Part shown: positions 12,165 through 24,520 of the stretch, in pieces | Layout of the letters: each line of letters opens with the position of its first letter | How positions within the stretch are numbered: position 1 is the stretch's first letter | Origin: Crocodylus rhombifer | Taxonomy: Eukaryota > Chordata > Crocodylia > Crocodylidae | DNA length: 64,000 bases | Assembly: GCA_038503035.1 (NCBI GenBank) | Contig: JAVSML010025538.1 | Coordinates: 971,983 to 1,035,982, forward strand | Reading direction: 5' to 3' | Notes under the pieces: model-generated | Seen by the model: only the letters and a program-made list of their open reading frames with translations | Database searches by the model: none | Told to the model about the DNA's origin: nothing | Position numbers and translations under genes: made by a program

Positions 12165-13642
12165 TAGGGCTGTCTGAAGCTTCAGCAGCTGATTCAATTT
12201 GGAGGAGATTTGACCCGATTTGGGGACTGCCTCTCCAAAACTGAATAGAATCAGAACACCAATTAAAACCTCCAAATTGATCTGAAGCATGCAAATCAAT
12301 TCAGAGAAGCTTCAGAAAAGATTTGGCCACTTCAGAGATTCGGCCATGGACTAAACAGGCAGCTTGGACAGCTGCCTCCAGCTGGTCAGTCTGTTGGGGT
12401 TGGGGTAGGGAAGAGGTGTGGGGGAGGGAGTGACTGGGGCTGGGACAAGCTGCCCAGCTGGGGCAGGGATCCATGTTACTCAGGGAGCGGGGCAGGGGGG
12501 ATGCAGGCACGGCAGCACTGGGAGTGGGGGCGCTGCCCTGCTGCCATCTGCCCAGCCGGGGCAGGGGTTGGGGCAGGATGCAGGTGCAGATTGCTCCAGG
12601 CCAAAGCGGCAAGTGGTAGCAGAGCATAACCCCTGTTCCCAGCATTTTTTCACCCACATCCTGTGACCCCCGTGCCAGCTGGCAAGTGATGGCAGGTCAG
12701 AACCCCCTCTCCCAGTGCTGATGTGGGTATAGCAGCACTGGGAGTGGGGGTTATGCCCTGCTGCCGCTCGGATTGAGCCGTGCCTGCATCGTGCCCCCGC
12801 CCCACCTGCTGGGCAAACGGTAGCAGGACATAGTCCCTGTGGCTCCCCCCACTGGGGCAGAGATAAAGCTGCAGGAGAAGCCCCCATGGCTGCTTTGCTC
12901 AGCCCCATCCCTCACCCAGCCCAGCCTCCTTGCACTTAAAAAAAAGCCCTGCACTCCCCATCTCTGGCAGCAGTGACTGGGGCCTCTGAGAGCTCATGGC
13001 AGAGCCCTCCCCAACCCTGCAGCATGGGGCAGGGGGGGCAGTGAGGATCTCCCCCTCTGCTTGGCACCCCCACAGCAGGTGTCACATTGTGCAGGTGCAG
13101 CACAGCTCAGCAGGGTGCTGCATGTTATCTGGGAGCTGGGATAGCTCCATGTTTCAGCCAGAGCCCAGCACTGTTCAGCCTCAGTGGCCCCAGCTCCCAG
13201 GATGTGCTGCATGGCAGGGCAATCTCCACTGCCCCATGCTGCTTGGTGGGGCTCTGCCATGAGCTCCCAGAGGCCCCAATTGCTGCTGCTGCAGCCAGTT
13301 AGTGCAGGGCTTTTATTTTTTGTTTTAAGTGCTGGGACAAGGCTGGGGCCAGGCAGGGGATGGGACTGGGCAGGGCAGCCATGGGGGCTTCTCCCATGGC
13401 TCCCCCAACCTGGGGAGCGGCAAGCACAGCCAGAGGAGCCATGGGAGAACTGGCAGCCACCAGGCTGTGCCTGCCTTTCCCCAGCCAATCTCAATCACCA
13501 AATCTCTCCAAATTAGCACTGAATCTTCTAAAGCCAATTTGGCTGAATCTATTAGAGACAGTGAACCAAATCTCTGAATTGAATCACCATCCTCCGAATC
13601 AGCAAAATCTGAATTAAATACTTCCTTATTCACACAGGCCTA
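12165..13642 (+). mobile_element. Palindromic hAT-like element A (non-autonomous)
   Basis: Left end TAGGGCTGTCTGAAGCTTCAG and right end CACACAGGCCTA are inverted over the outermost bases and shared with elements C, D and E. Flanks ATGCTTAG (12157-12164) and ATGCCTGT (13643-13650) agree at 5 of 8 positions, a decayed duplication. The interior is GC-rich and self-complementary. The segment from about 12845 to 13110 (GGGCTCATGGCAGAGCCC type words, poly-A plus GCCCTGCACT) is matched in inverted orientation by about 13200-13420. A smaller hairpin pairs CTCCCAGTGCT near 12715 with AGCACTGGGAG near 12737. No transposase; long open frames inside are compositional. Confidence 0.7.
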
Positions 13643-16600
13643 ATGCCTGTTTCAGGTGGCTACCAACTGTACATGGGCCTTGTTACAAATGCAACTAACA
13701 AATAAAGGATAGCATCTGATAACATTTAAGTAGTTAGACTAATTTCTGCCTTTAAATCTGCATCAGTGGTTCTCATTTACCTTAAGGGGAGCCATGCAAA
13801 TGCAAACAAACAAAAAAAAACCCATATTGGCAATTGCCCCCCACAAAACCTAGCAGTTAAACCAGACTGACCCCAAGATAGTGCTAAGTGCTGCTATTAA
13901 GCAACCCATCTACATGTTAAGACTGTAAAACCTGTTTAAACTATGAATTCTTCATGGCAATGTTTCATTTTATGTTTGGCAAACCATACTTATTACAAAA
14001 GTGGCCTAATTAATTTTCACTTTGAGAAAGCACTCATATGTCTTCCTTTATGTACACATGCATTGCCCAATTCATTCATCACTCTCTCAAAATACGTAAC
14101 ACTATGGAAGTATGTCTCGACTTTCACAATAAGGACATTGGGATTGTATGAGAGTTTAGTGTGACAGACTGTGAACTTCATTTCTTTTTTATGAACACAA
14201 TTTTCATCTTACCCTTCACTGTAACATTCACTTGGTATTGTAAGCTCCATACTGGATTAAAACATACAGTTTGAACTGAAAACTGGCCTGAGTCTGATAA
14301 AGCCAATCTATTCTATACATTTTTCCACTTAGGCAGGAGCATGGGACACCTTCAAAAGTCTAACAATGAGCCATGAAGGACCATCAAGGTTGAATGATTC
14401 TGCTCCAGTGTAAAAAGCTGTCCTGGTAGGTTCATTTATTTCAAATTACTCTCTACAGAGAAGCCAATAGGGGTGAAGGAGAGATGGAAAAGGGTGGAGC
14501 CTAGAATTTCCTTAGTAAAAGCACAAGCATAAGATTAGAGACTGTTTTGAGTTGCCTGTATACACTGAACAAATGATGAATTAATGATCACACATGGAAG
14601 AAAGAGTAGGATGGGAGATCCTAGTTTATGGAAGATGATCAAATTCAGAGCTTAGAGGTGGGCGTAGAACAGAGAAATGATTTCATTTTTTTCTTAAGTT
14701 CTGAAAAGCTTGGGGAAGAGGATCCATGCAGCAGAGAGGCTCCGGTCCCCCAACCCCTGGCCTGGATGTGCATGGAGAAGACAGAGCCTTTTCTGTTTCC
14801 TCTGTGTGAAAGCCCAGGGAAGGACAGGTTTGGGCTGGTGCTCACATACAGAAGATGAGCACCAACTAAGACTAGCAAACCACCTGGTGAGGGGCTCCTG
14901 GAATGGTGGCAGAATACAACCTACATTGACGCACAATGAATATGGTACAGATGTTCAAAAAAATGATTGAACTTAAAGCACTTCCATCGAGGGTTAGCTT
15001 AGAGCAGGTTCTGTCATTTTTAAAGTGCTCTAAGTGCTGTGAATATCTGTTCTGTTACAGCTTTAAAGTCTTTTCTGTGTACTTAATGCATTATGTATAA
15101 CGTCTGTACCTAGCCTAGAATATCTCACCACAGCTTACGATATATAGAGTCAATAAATCTGTGACTGCCAGATGAATGAAAGCGACCTTGTTATCACCTT
15201 CTTGATATCTTGCCATGAAACAACTGGTAGGAATGCCAGAATTAGCTGAAAGCTCAAGGAAGGTATAAATACTTTCTAATCATACTTGGAAAGTATGTAT
15301 GTTGGCTTTAATGTAGAAATGTTCAAAAAGTATATAAATAATTTAATGCCATAGCTTGAAAAGAAAAGAAATATTAGTTTCAATATGCTGGAAAGAGTCT
15401 CCCTTAAAACTTATTTGCCATATCTATTTAACATGAATCAAAGTGCAAAACAGCTTGTATCATTGCAATGAAAATTGAATTCAGCCCATAAGCAATACCA
15501 GATTGTATTATATCTTTCCCAACTATCACAGTACAAGCAACCCTTACAGTGTGTCTTGTTGACAGACCAAAAATTAACATGAAATGATAATAAAAAAGTA
15601 TAACTATTTAAAGACTTTTCTTATACAGAGAAAATACTTCCAAGAACTTCAGCCCCCAAAATTTGCCGCAAAATGCACAAGAATTTGGGTGCACGTTCCA
15701 CAGCTTTTTATTTGAAAAAGGCTTAGGGACCTAAAGAATTCATACTTATGTATGGGTAGAGATTAAATGAACTAATCAGATGTGGAAACCAAATATGAGC
15801 ATGAGAACAATGAGAAGAATTTACCATTATGATGTTCACAGCTGAATTTTAATCACATTTTGATTTGCCCCAAAAGATATGACATATCTATTATTCTTAT
15901 TCATTTTTGTATCAAATTAGTTCTAGCATTGTTTACATTTTTGTAATAAATGAGATCCACAGTTGCCTGGCATGCTTTCTAGACACTAAATACCACCATC
16001 TACACTGGAAAATAAAACCTAGCTGCACAACATCTCTCAAGCCTCAAAGATCCCAAGAGGAAGAACACAAACCAGGGTTATAAACCGTGTATTAAAGTTT
16101 TAGAGCTTCAGGATAGTCAGAAAAGTAGCAGATGCAAAAACCAACAGGGGGGCAGATTCTGTATCAGGCCCATAAAAATATACAACCACTTTAATGGGCA
16201 ATTATTCTTTGCTTTTGTGCTCTAGTTTGAATTTGTATGAGAATGCCATATGCCTGAAGAAAGGTATGCCATCAAAATAGATGAATGAAAATCGCTTTTC
16301 CTCAGTGGTCTTCTCCCCCTCCATAGCAACTACTAAGTTAACTCCCATTAACATGCTTCACATGTTTTAGGATAAAGACTGCTAATACTAGGTCTTGGTT
16401 GAATCATTCTGTGGTTAATTTATTATAAGATATTTTAACTATTAAAAAAGGAATGGACAGATTTACATTAGCCCCATGGCTTAGGAGGATTCCTGTTGAG
16501 GAAATTCATCAGAAGTGCTGGACACTAAATTAAAAACAAAGAGGTATAATAGGTAACATGATGAGAAGCGATGAATAGCATAATCAGTATGAGGGTGACA

Positions 16601-17839
16601 GAAATTTTTAGGAACAGAATGAGGGCATGATGACGATAATGTATACTGTCTTGTGAATATTCAGTAGAATTAATACTTTTTAAATGGCAAAATATAGCAA
16701 ATAAATATATTTTCCAATAAAACTTGCAATTCAATAAGAAATAGAATTATAAATAGCACATTACAAACCATGCCCTAGATCTTTCCATTTAAATATGCAG
16801 TCCAAAGTGTGTTGAAGCTTATATTTAAGCTCCATCAATATAGCTCTTAAAATAAGGTATTTTAAATATTTATTTTAGATCATTTTTAGTCAGAACATTA
16901 AAAAATTTCAGGATTATTGAAAACTATCAATCTGAAAATACTCTTGATTCACATCAATTATTTTAATTCTGTGGGAACATTATCTCTAAATACAATTCTG
17001 AATCTATTCTAATCAAAAGAAGTTTTGTCATTGGTACCAAATAGATTCAGGATTTGCCCCCCCCCCCCCCCATTTCTTCCATTCACAGTATATTTATTCC
17101 TGATACACATACTTGGGATTAGTGAACCAATAATTTCCTTACCATTGTGCCAAAATACATGTCAATATTAAACACTGTTGTTTAGGAATGAATAAATCTG
17201 CATTTAGGACAAACAGTTTCTTACAGGACATTCTCATTTGAAATGCATTGAAAAGGAAAACAAAAATCTCTAATTAATGTACAAGTCTAATCACCATTCT
17301 CCACATGGAAGAGTAATTTTTCACTGTTCATTTGCTTGGTGTAATCTCAAAACTGACATAACAGAAAAGCAATGGCCTATAAATCTGCACTCATTTGTTT
17401 CTTTAATATTCATATTCCATTGAACTACAGCAGCTTGTTGCTGCAGTCTATTACAACATGCAAAAGTGTCGATAAAAATATTATGAAAGGCAAGATGCGT
17501 TTCTTCATGGCTGTGCGTGCCATTTATTTCAGAAAAAAAATACAATAAATGACGCATGGATTGTCCCTCAGTTTGCTGCACGCTGGGCGATTAGTGATTA
17601 ATTACCTTGCTGCAAATTGACATGGCACAAGGAAATTGACACAGCCCTGATTAATTAACTTTTTATGTGAGATGGTTACTTACAAAACACTGCACAATGT
17701 AACTGAATTCTTCTATACAAGATAGCTGTACAAAAATTTCAAGTTAAATCCAGATTAGACCAAAATGAACGGAATAGAAGTAACATTTGCTTCCCTTGAG
17801 TTACAAGTGAACTTTCAATCCCAGATGATTGAAAAACAG
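13643..17839. other. AT-rich intron; C15 homopolymer at 17057-17071
   Basis: No exon or clear repeat seen. A run of 15 C lies at 17057-17071. Confidence 0.5.
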
Positions 17840-19083
17840 CATATATAGTGCCCATAGTTAAGAAAGGGGAAAAGGAGGACCCAGGGAAGTAAAGACCAGT
17901 CACCCTCACCTCAGTCCCTGGAAAAATCATGAAGCAGGTCCTCAAGGAATCCATTTCTAAGAACTTGGAGGAGAAGGAAGTAATCAGGAACAGTCAGCAT
18001 GGATTCACCAAGAATAAGTCATACCTGACCAAACTGACTGTCTTCTATTATGAGATAAGTGGCTCTGTGGATGTGGAAAAAGCAATGATATGATATACCT
18101 TGACTTTAGCAAGGCTTCCCACAGAATTCTTGCAAGCAAACTGAGGAAGTATGGATTGGATAAATTGACTGTAAGGTGGATAGAAAACTGGCTAGATAAC
18201 GTGGCTCAATGGGTAGTAGTCAATGGCTCAAGGTCTAGTTGGCAACTAGTATCTAATGGAGCACTCCTGAGCCCACTCCGGGGACTAGTTTTGCTCAATA
18301 TCTTGACCTAAAAAAATTGGATGATTGGGCCAAAAGGTAACTCATGAGGTTCAACAAGGACAAGTACAAAGTCCTGCACTTAGGACAGAATGAACTCGCT
18401 AAGCAAAAGCTCTGCAGAAAAGGATCTGGAGGTTACAGTTGACAATAAGCTTAATAAAATTCAACCGTGTGCCCTTGTTGCCAAGAAGGGTAACAGCATA
18501 CTGGGCTGCATTAGTAGAAGTATTGCCAGCAGATTGAGAGAAGTAATTATCCCCCCCACTGTCCACTGGTGAGGCCACATCTGGAGTACAGTGTTCAGTT
18601 TTCCACCCCCACTATAGAAAGGAGGTGGACACATTGGAGAGAGTCCATCAAAGAGAAACAAAAATGGTTTGCGGGGCTTGGGCATATAACTTCTGAAGAA
18701 AGGCTGAGGGAACTGGGCTAATTTACTCTACAGAAGAGAAACCTGAGGGGGAATTTAATATCAGCCTTCAAGTACTTGAAGAGTGTTTCCAAAGAGGATG
18801 GAGCTGGACTCAGTGGTGGCAGATTACAGCACAAGGAACAATGGTTTCAAATTGCAGAAAGGGAGGCTTAGGTTGGATATTAGGGGGAAAAAAAAAACTT
18901 TGTCACTAATAGGGTAGTGAAACACTGGAACAGGCTACCCAGTGAGGTGGTGGAATCTCCATCTTTGGAGGTTTTCAAGACCCAGCTTGCCAAAGCCCTG
19001 GCTGGGATGATCTAGAGCAGAGGGTTGAACTAGATGACATCCTAAGATCCCTTCCAACCCTAATTTTCTATTATTCTATTTTA
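17840..19083 (+). mobile_element. CR1 LINE fragment with internal deletion
   Basis: Plus-strand reading frames show reverse-transcriptase segments VPIVKKG, SQHGFTKNKSYLTKL and YLDFSKA (the palm A region), followed by a degenerate GVPQGS-type block. The sequence then jumps to LMRFNKDKYKVLHLG-like coding, so the segment that should carry the palm F-x-DD motif is deleted. It continues through the CR1 C-terminal region into a typical 3' UTR (AGATCCCTTCCAACCCTAAT) and tail TTCTATTATTCTATTTT. Many stops and frameshifts; a dead copy. Confidence 0.85.
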
Positions 19084-19149
19084 ACCCATAATAATATGCC
19101 ATTGACTTGTTTTGCAACAAGAGCTTATGCTCTTATGTAATCCCCATGT

Positions 19150-19520
19150 CTTTCTCTTTATTTGTGCATGCAGGTTTTTTGTTCGATGTGTAGGACTTTG
19201 CACTTGTCCTTGTTGAATTTCATATGGTTGATTACAGACCATTTCTCCAGTTTATGCCGATCATTTGGGATCCTAGTTATTTCCATCAAGTCTGCAACTC
19301 CAGCCAACTTGGTGTCATCTACAAATTTGCTATGCATGCACTCAATCCCACTCTCCAAACCATGAATGAAAAAGTCAAACAATACCAAAAACAAACAGTG
19401 GGGAACCCCACTTGATACCTCCTCTGAACTAGCCAAGGCTGAGTCATTGATACTGGACACATTGGGTATGATGATCTATCCAGTTATGTATCTAGCTTAT
19501 GTATCCATTACTCTTAACTG
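19150..19520 (-). mobile_element. CR1 LINE fragment, reverse-transcriptase palm region
   Basis: The minus-strand frame 19158-19460 reads SSGVPHC, then GIECMHSKFVDDTKLAGVAD and MKFNKDKCKVLHI. FVDD is the palm C catalytic motif of the CR1 reverse transcriptase. Opposite in orientation to the CR1 copy ending at 19083; it contains the very segment that copy lacks. Truncated at both ends. Confidence 0.85.
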
Positions 19521-20282
19521 CTCCAGGAATGACTCACAAAGGTGGAATGTATCCCATAAAAATATAGTGTTTCTTCATAACTGTGCTAAGTATACATAGT
19601 ATTAATCTTAATTTTTTTCTCATATCCCTCCTTCTCTCACCTCCTTTCTTTTTATTTCTCCTTCCAACAAATATGCCACTGGAGTGAATGGACACGGATC
19701 CCACAATGGATATGACAGAAAAATATTAATCTCTTACCCCAGGACTAAGACTGAAAAATAAAAAATTATTATCTCTCCTTTATGTCATGCCTTTCTTACA
19801 TGATGTTGGAGTAAGGAAAATATCTGGGGAAAATGGAAGAAATGTGGATACCTGAATCACTTGGATGCATCATGCTGTATACATGTAGGGGTTTTTAATG
19901 TTTTAAATGAATTAGCTACATTGCAAAGTAAACCACATTGGCATGTAGTTGAGTTTGCATATTACTGAAAAAATGTCAGAAAGTCAAAGTGAGGCTATTG
20001 TAAGAGATGGACTTTACACTGCAAAGAACACTAGATGTTGTTTCAAAAAAAGGAAATGTTAGAAAATGCTGAAAGAGTTAAAGTGTATTTCATTAAAATT
20101 AATACCAAAATACTTGGAATTCAATAAAAATGAGTATCAGAGACCAGATTTGTCTACAGTAAATATGGAAAGAATGAAAAACATTTAATATAAATGGTGC
20201 TGAGTCATACATATGTATTTTGCAAAAAAGGCATGTCATGCTCAGCTTTTATTACAAAGAAGCACAAAAGGAACAAGCATTA
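19521..20282. other. Intron with a related repeat at about 19875-19960
   Basis: The stretch from about 19875 (CATGTAGGGGTTTTTAATG, then AAAGTAAACCACATTGGCAT) resembles the left subterminal part of the element at 20283, near 20340-20420. It may be a small relative of that element. Nothing else recognised. Confidence 0.4.
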
Positions 20283-21461
20283 AGGGTGCTTGTATGTGAT
20301 GAAAATTAGCTGTTTTTGTAGTTTAACTGTGTCACACTGTACAGGTGCAGGGTTTTCTAACAATTTAAATGAGTTTGTTACGTTGCAAATTAAACCACAT
20401 CCGCATATAGTTTCCTTTGCAACATAGTTATTTGTAACATTGTAGCCTTTGACAGTATCCCCCCCCCCCCCACTGTCATGGGAGCAGAGGGCTGAAGGCA
20501 GAAGCAGTGAGGGCCCGGTCCTCTTTTTTTAAATTTTCATTGAGCATACCCACATCTCCTGCAGCTGAGTGAGCTGCCAGTGGACCGAGCAGCCCCTGAG
20601 CTGCCGAGGACCCAAGTCTTTCCTTCTGTGGAGGCAGTGCCTCTTGGGGCCACCTGGGTGCACTGCTAGCAGGTGGGTGCTGCCCCAGCTCAGGCTCAGG
20701 GAACAGCTGGATCAGGCTGGGTGCTACCTGTGAGCTGTGGAAGCAGCCATCCACTAGCTGCCTTCTCAGGTGGCCCCAGGGGGTTGCTGCTGCTGTGGAG
20801 GCAAGGTCTGTGGCCCACTACAGTTTAGGGCCCACCAGCAGTTCACTCCTTAGCCATGGGAAAGGTTGGTAGGCTCCATGCAGGAAAAAAAAAAAGATCA
20901 GGCTCCTTGACGCTCCCCCCAGTGAAGCCTGTCTGTGCGAGCTGTTGCCAAGCTGAGCTTCGCAGAGAGGAGGAAGGGGAGGGCTGTTCTTTTCCTTCTG
21001 TGGTGGCAGCAGCCCCTGGGGCCACCCAAGCAGGGTGCTAGTTACGTGGGTGCTGGCCCAGATCCAACTTTTCCTTGAGCCCACACACTGGAAACCCTCT
21101 GAGCGCTACTCCCCACACAGTCTTGGGAAACAGTTGGATCTGCTGGGTGCTGTCTGCAATCTAGCAGCACCCACCCACTAGCAACCCACTCAGGCAGCCC
21201 TGGGGGCATCACCACTACCACAGAGGTAAAGAGCAGGGTACCCCACAGCTCAGGGGCCGCTCAGGTCACTGGCAGCTCTTTCCCCTACTGCAGGAGAGGC
21301 AGGCAGGCTCTGCAGAGAAAGAAAAAAAAAAGGATCAGGCCCCTTACCATAATGGTGACACAAGTCCATAAATTGAAACCGTGGGTTTTTAATGATCACA
21401 ATTAAAAAGCCACCATTTCAATTTAGGGATCTAAACCCCCATCACATGTACAAGCAGCCTA
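20283..21461. mobile_element. Non-autonomous DNA transposon with about 20-bp TIRs
   Basis: Left end AGGGTGCTTGTATGTGATG is matched in inverted orientation by the right end (reverse complement AGGCTGCTTGTACATGTGAT). The interior is GC-rich and built of repeated modules: a poly-A plus GATCAGGC(T/C)CCTT unit occurs near 20885-20912 and again near 21325-21345. A C12 run lies at 20459-20470. I could not define a target duplication; the left edge abuts TTAA, the right edge CTAA. No transposase. Confidence 0.6.
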
Positions 21462-23380
21462 AGAGGACAAAGATCTGTGGATGATGGTTTAGAAGCAGTT
21501 CCCTGGGTTTCTTAGAAGATAAATAAGACAAGGCTCTAAAACAGACAGCTTAGAGGAACTAGATATAAGTGGCAAATTTCAAAATGGGTACTAGAACTGG
21601 ACAATAATGCACCTGACTTGAACATAATTAATAACTACTCAATGCTAGAATAAACTACCTCATTTCAAGAAGACAAACTACATTATGTGATGACAGATAC
21701 TATTTAGTGGAGTTTCAAAACAGGGAACATGGAGTCCCATGTGTTTTTCAGTTGAAGAACAGTATTCAAATACAGGGGTTCAAATGGATGTCTAAGTTGC
21801 CTACTGACCTGAATGTAAAAAAATATTTTTAAAGACCTAGAAAACATGTTTAATAGATTGGGTCTTATAGAGCCCTGATGCAAGAAATGTACACAGCACA
21901 TAGAATACCACTACGCCTAAGAAATAAGGTAGAAGTTGAACTTAACCATATAGTTTAATGAGATATTATTGAGAAAACTTAGGCAGTAACTGAACTGGTT
22001 AAGAGTTTGACCAGTGCACGGAGACCAAAAAAGTTAAGAGTTTATAAAGATCCAGATATTTGAATGAAAATTTAATGTTTAAGGGCTATTCCAAGGAAAA
22101 CATTAAGTTAAATCATATCCATAATTCAAAATGGACAAATACTTTCAATCCTGGACACAAAAACATCTATGCTTGGAGGATGACAAATGTCATGGAAACT
22201 GGTAGATGTCTCTTTTTCCCTTTGGGATTGCCCTATTATCCAAGTTATATCAAAACATTATGTCCCAGAACTCCCAGGACCTGGAGGGGGTACAAGTAAA
22301 TTGGGACAAAATTTGGGACAAATTTGGGACAAAAATATGTACATAGTTATGAACTGTATAATATTTTAAAGTGCCAGGAGGAAAACACAAAATGGCTCTG
22401 AACTGACTAGCAAGAGAACACTTTTGGGAACTGAAAAATAATAAATTCAAAATCTCATCTCATAGACGCACTGGCTTTGAAATATTTTCAGGTTAAAAAG
22501 ATCCCAAGATCTCAGTGACAACTTGCATGGATCAGGGACTTGTTCTGCAGTATGACTGCACAGTGCTTTATGCTTCCAAATCATTGCCCAAAATACAATA
22601 AACCTATCAGACTGAAAAAGGAATGCTATCACCTTTTCATAGGTTGAAAACAGCTTCATGACCATGCTTCTGGGCAGAAACTAGTCAATATAGAAGCAGA
22701 GTGTAAACCACAGAAAGCAGTATTATAGAAAGCATACAAAGAACGGCACAGATATAACGAGTGGTCAGAGAATTACAAAATTTCAAATGAATTAGCTAAA
22801 AAATTAGTACAAACATTAAACAACTATATACAAAGGAGTAAAGGGAAACATGCTTAGAATACATTGGTAGAATATTACAACACAACTTGCAGTGATTCAT
22901 GAGGTCACTACAGAATAGACCTCTGGGCAGAAGGGCAAACATCAAGCAGTCTTGAAAGAACTTTATGCCGGGAAAAGAGAGAAAAATACTATGTTAATAA
23001 TGCCACATAGTGCAATACTGGAATCAGAAGAGATGTAACATTTTGAATTGAACATTTTGAATGTTACAGACACCCAGAATGCTACTTATAGTGCTACTCT
23101 TCAAAACTGACAGAATACACACCAAATTATTCACTGGGGATCCTGGTTTTCCCTGATAAAAAAAAAAAATACATATTCTCTGATAAAACCCCCCAAATCC
23201 ACAATTAAAATGAAACACCTGTCTATATACAGGTATCAATTAAATGCAATGTTTTATTGGTATATTTACAATTTTAAAGCAATTTGGAAGCCTACCAGTG
23301 CCTCAGTCACTATAGTCAAATAAATTGTAAGTACCTATAAATGTTGGTTTTTGATCTTAGGTTTTTTATCATGGAAAATC
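21462..23380. other. AT-rich intron; short tandem repeat at 22301-22335
   Basis: Three copies of TTGGGACAAA(A)T lie in tandem at 22301-22335. Otherwise nothing recognised. Confidence 0.5.
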
Positions 23381-24520
23381 AGAGCTCCCTCTGCCCCCTT
23401 AACTCACCAGGATGCAGATCCAGGCCCTCACTCCCAACCCACAGCCCCCCAGCTGGTGCCACTCCCCCCCCCCCAACAGCCCCTGGCCCTGCTAGTGCCC
23501 CCTAATCACCCTCACAGCCCTGCTGGTGTCCCTCATCTCCTACCCACAGCCCCCTGCCACTCCTCAGCCCTGCCGGAGGGGGCCCTCAGAAGCTAGGGCT
23601 ATGGGATAAGGGATCTGTGTCTTCAGTGCCCTGCTCACCACAGCAGCACCTAAGTTCCAGCTGCTGCCCATGGGAGGCGGTGGCTGCTGCGGCCGAAGCA
23701 GGGAGCCCAGCTTCCCTTCCCTGGTGGGAGCACAGCTGGAGCTGAGCCCATGATGGGGAACTGGGTGTGGGCTGCCTGCTTTGGGCTCAGGCTCACCGCA
23801 CTTCTGTCCTCCCCCAGGGCCTCTGTGGCCTATTGGGTGAGACCCGGTGTGGCAGGGCAGAGCGGGGCTGGGTGGGGAAGCTTGTTGCTGCTGCTGCAAG
23901 CCCCATAGTGCCTTGGTGATACAGGCCCTGCTGGCCTGGCAGCAGTGGGGGTAGCAGTGCAGGGTTGTGCTCCTTGCTGCTCTGGGGTGCAGCATGTGGC
24001 TTGCAGGAGGGGCAGTGAGCTTCCCCACCTGGCCCTGCTCTGCCCTGTCCTGCTGGGTCCTTCCCTCTGAGCTATGGAGGCACCAGGGGAGGGCAACAGA
24101 GCAGGGAGCCCAAGCATCCGCCCCTGCCCTGAGCGCAGATCTGGGGGGCATGGGTCTCCCCTGCCCCCGCAGGAGTGCACAAAGTGGCAGGAAGCTAACT
24201 CCACCTCCCCCTGCTCCCCAGATGAGCCCCATATGGTTCTGTCCCACTCTCTGCCAGGGCCCTCTGGCCACACATGTGGCCCTGGGCCCCAAACCTCATG
24301 CACTACCCAGCTGGGCAGCAGCTCCAGCCCCAGCCCTGCTCAACTACCTCCTTCCTCTCCCTATGGGAGCCTCAATTCCCCACCCTCCTCCAACAGGCTT
24401 ACTTGGTGCAGGAGCTGCTGTCTAGGCTGCCTGGTGGTCATGTGCATGTACATGCCCATGGCATTCCCTGACTGACCACCCTCCTCCCACTCCCCTTGCC
24501 CCTTGCAGGCTGGAACGCTG
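23381..24520. repeat. GC-rich repeat block
   Basis: Sharp switch from AT-rich intron to about 1.1 kb of GC-rich sequence, with CCCCCAGC/CCCTGC runs and a C11 tract near 23466. It holds the longest open frame of the window (about 242 codons, minus strand, 23564-24292). The encoded residues are P/G/S/A/H-rich, lack domain motifs, and are open on both strands, so I treat it as compositional. Probably an uncharacterised repeat similar in composition to elements A-E. Confidence 0.4.

Noticed and set aside
12480..13494. Overlapping open frames of 140-166 codons
   Set aside because: Interior of palindromic element A; compositional frames that mirror each other across the inverted arms.
23564..24292. 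242-codon open frame on the minus strand
   Set aside because: Lies in a GC-rich repeat block that is open in several frames on both strands; residues are low-complexity (P, G, S, H) with no domain motif or splice context.
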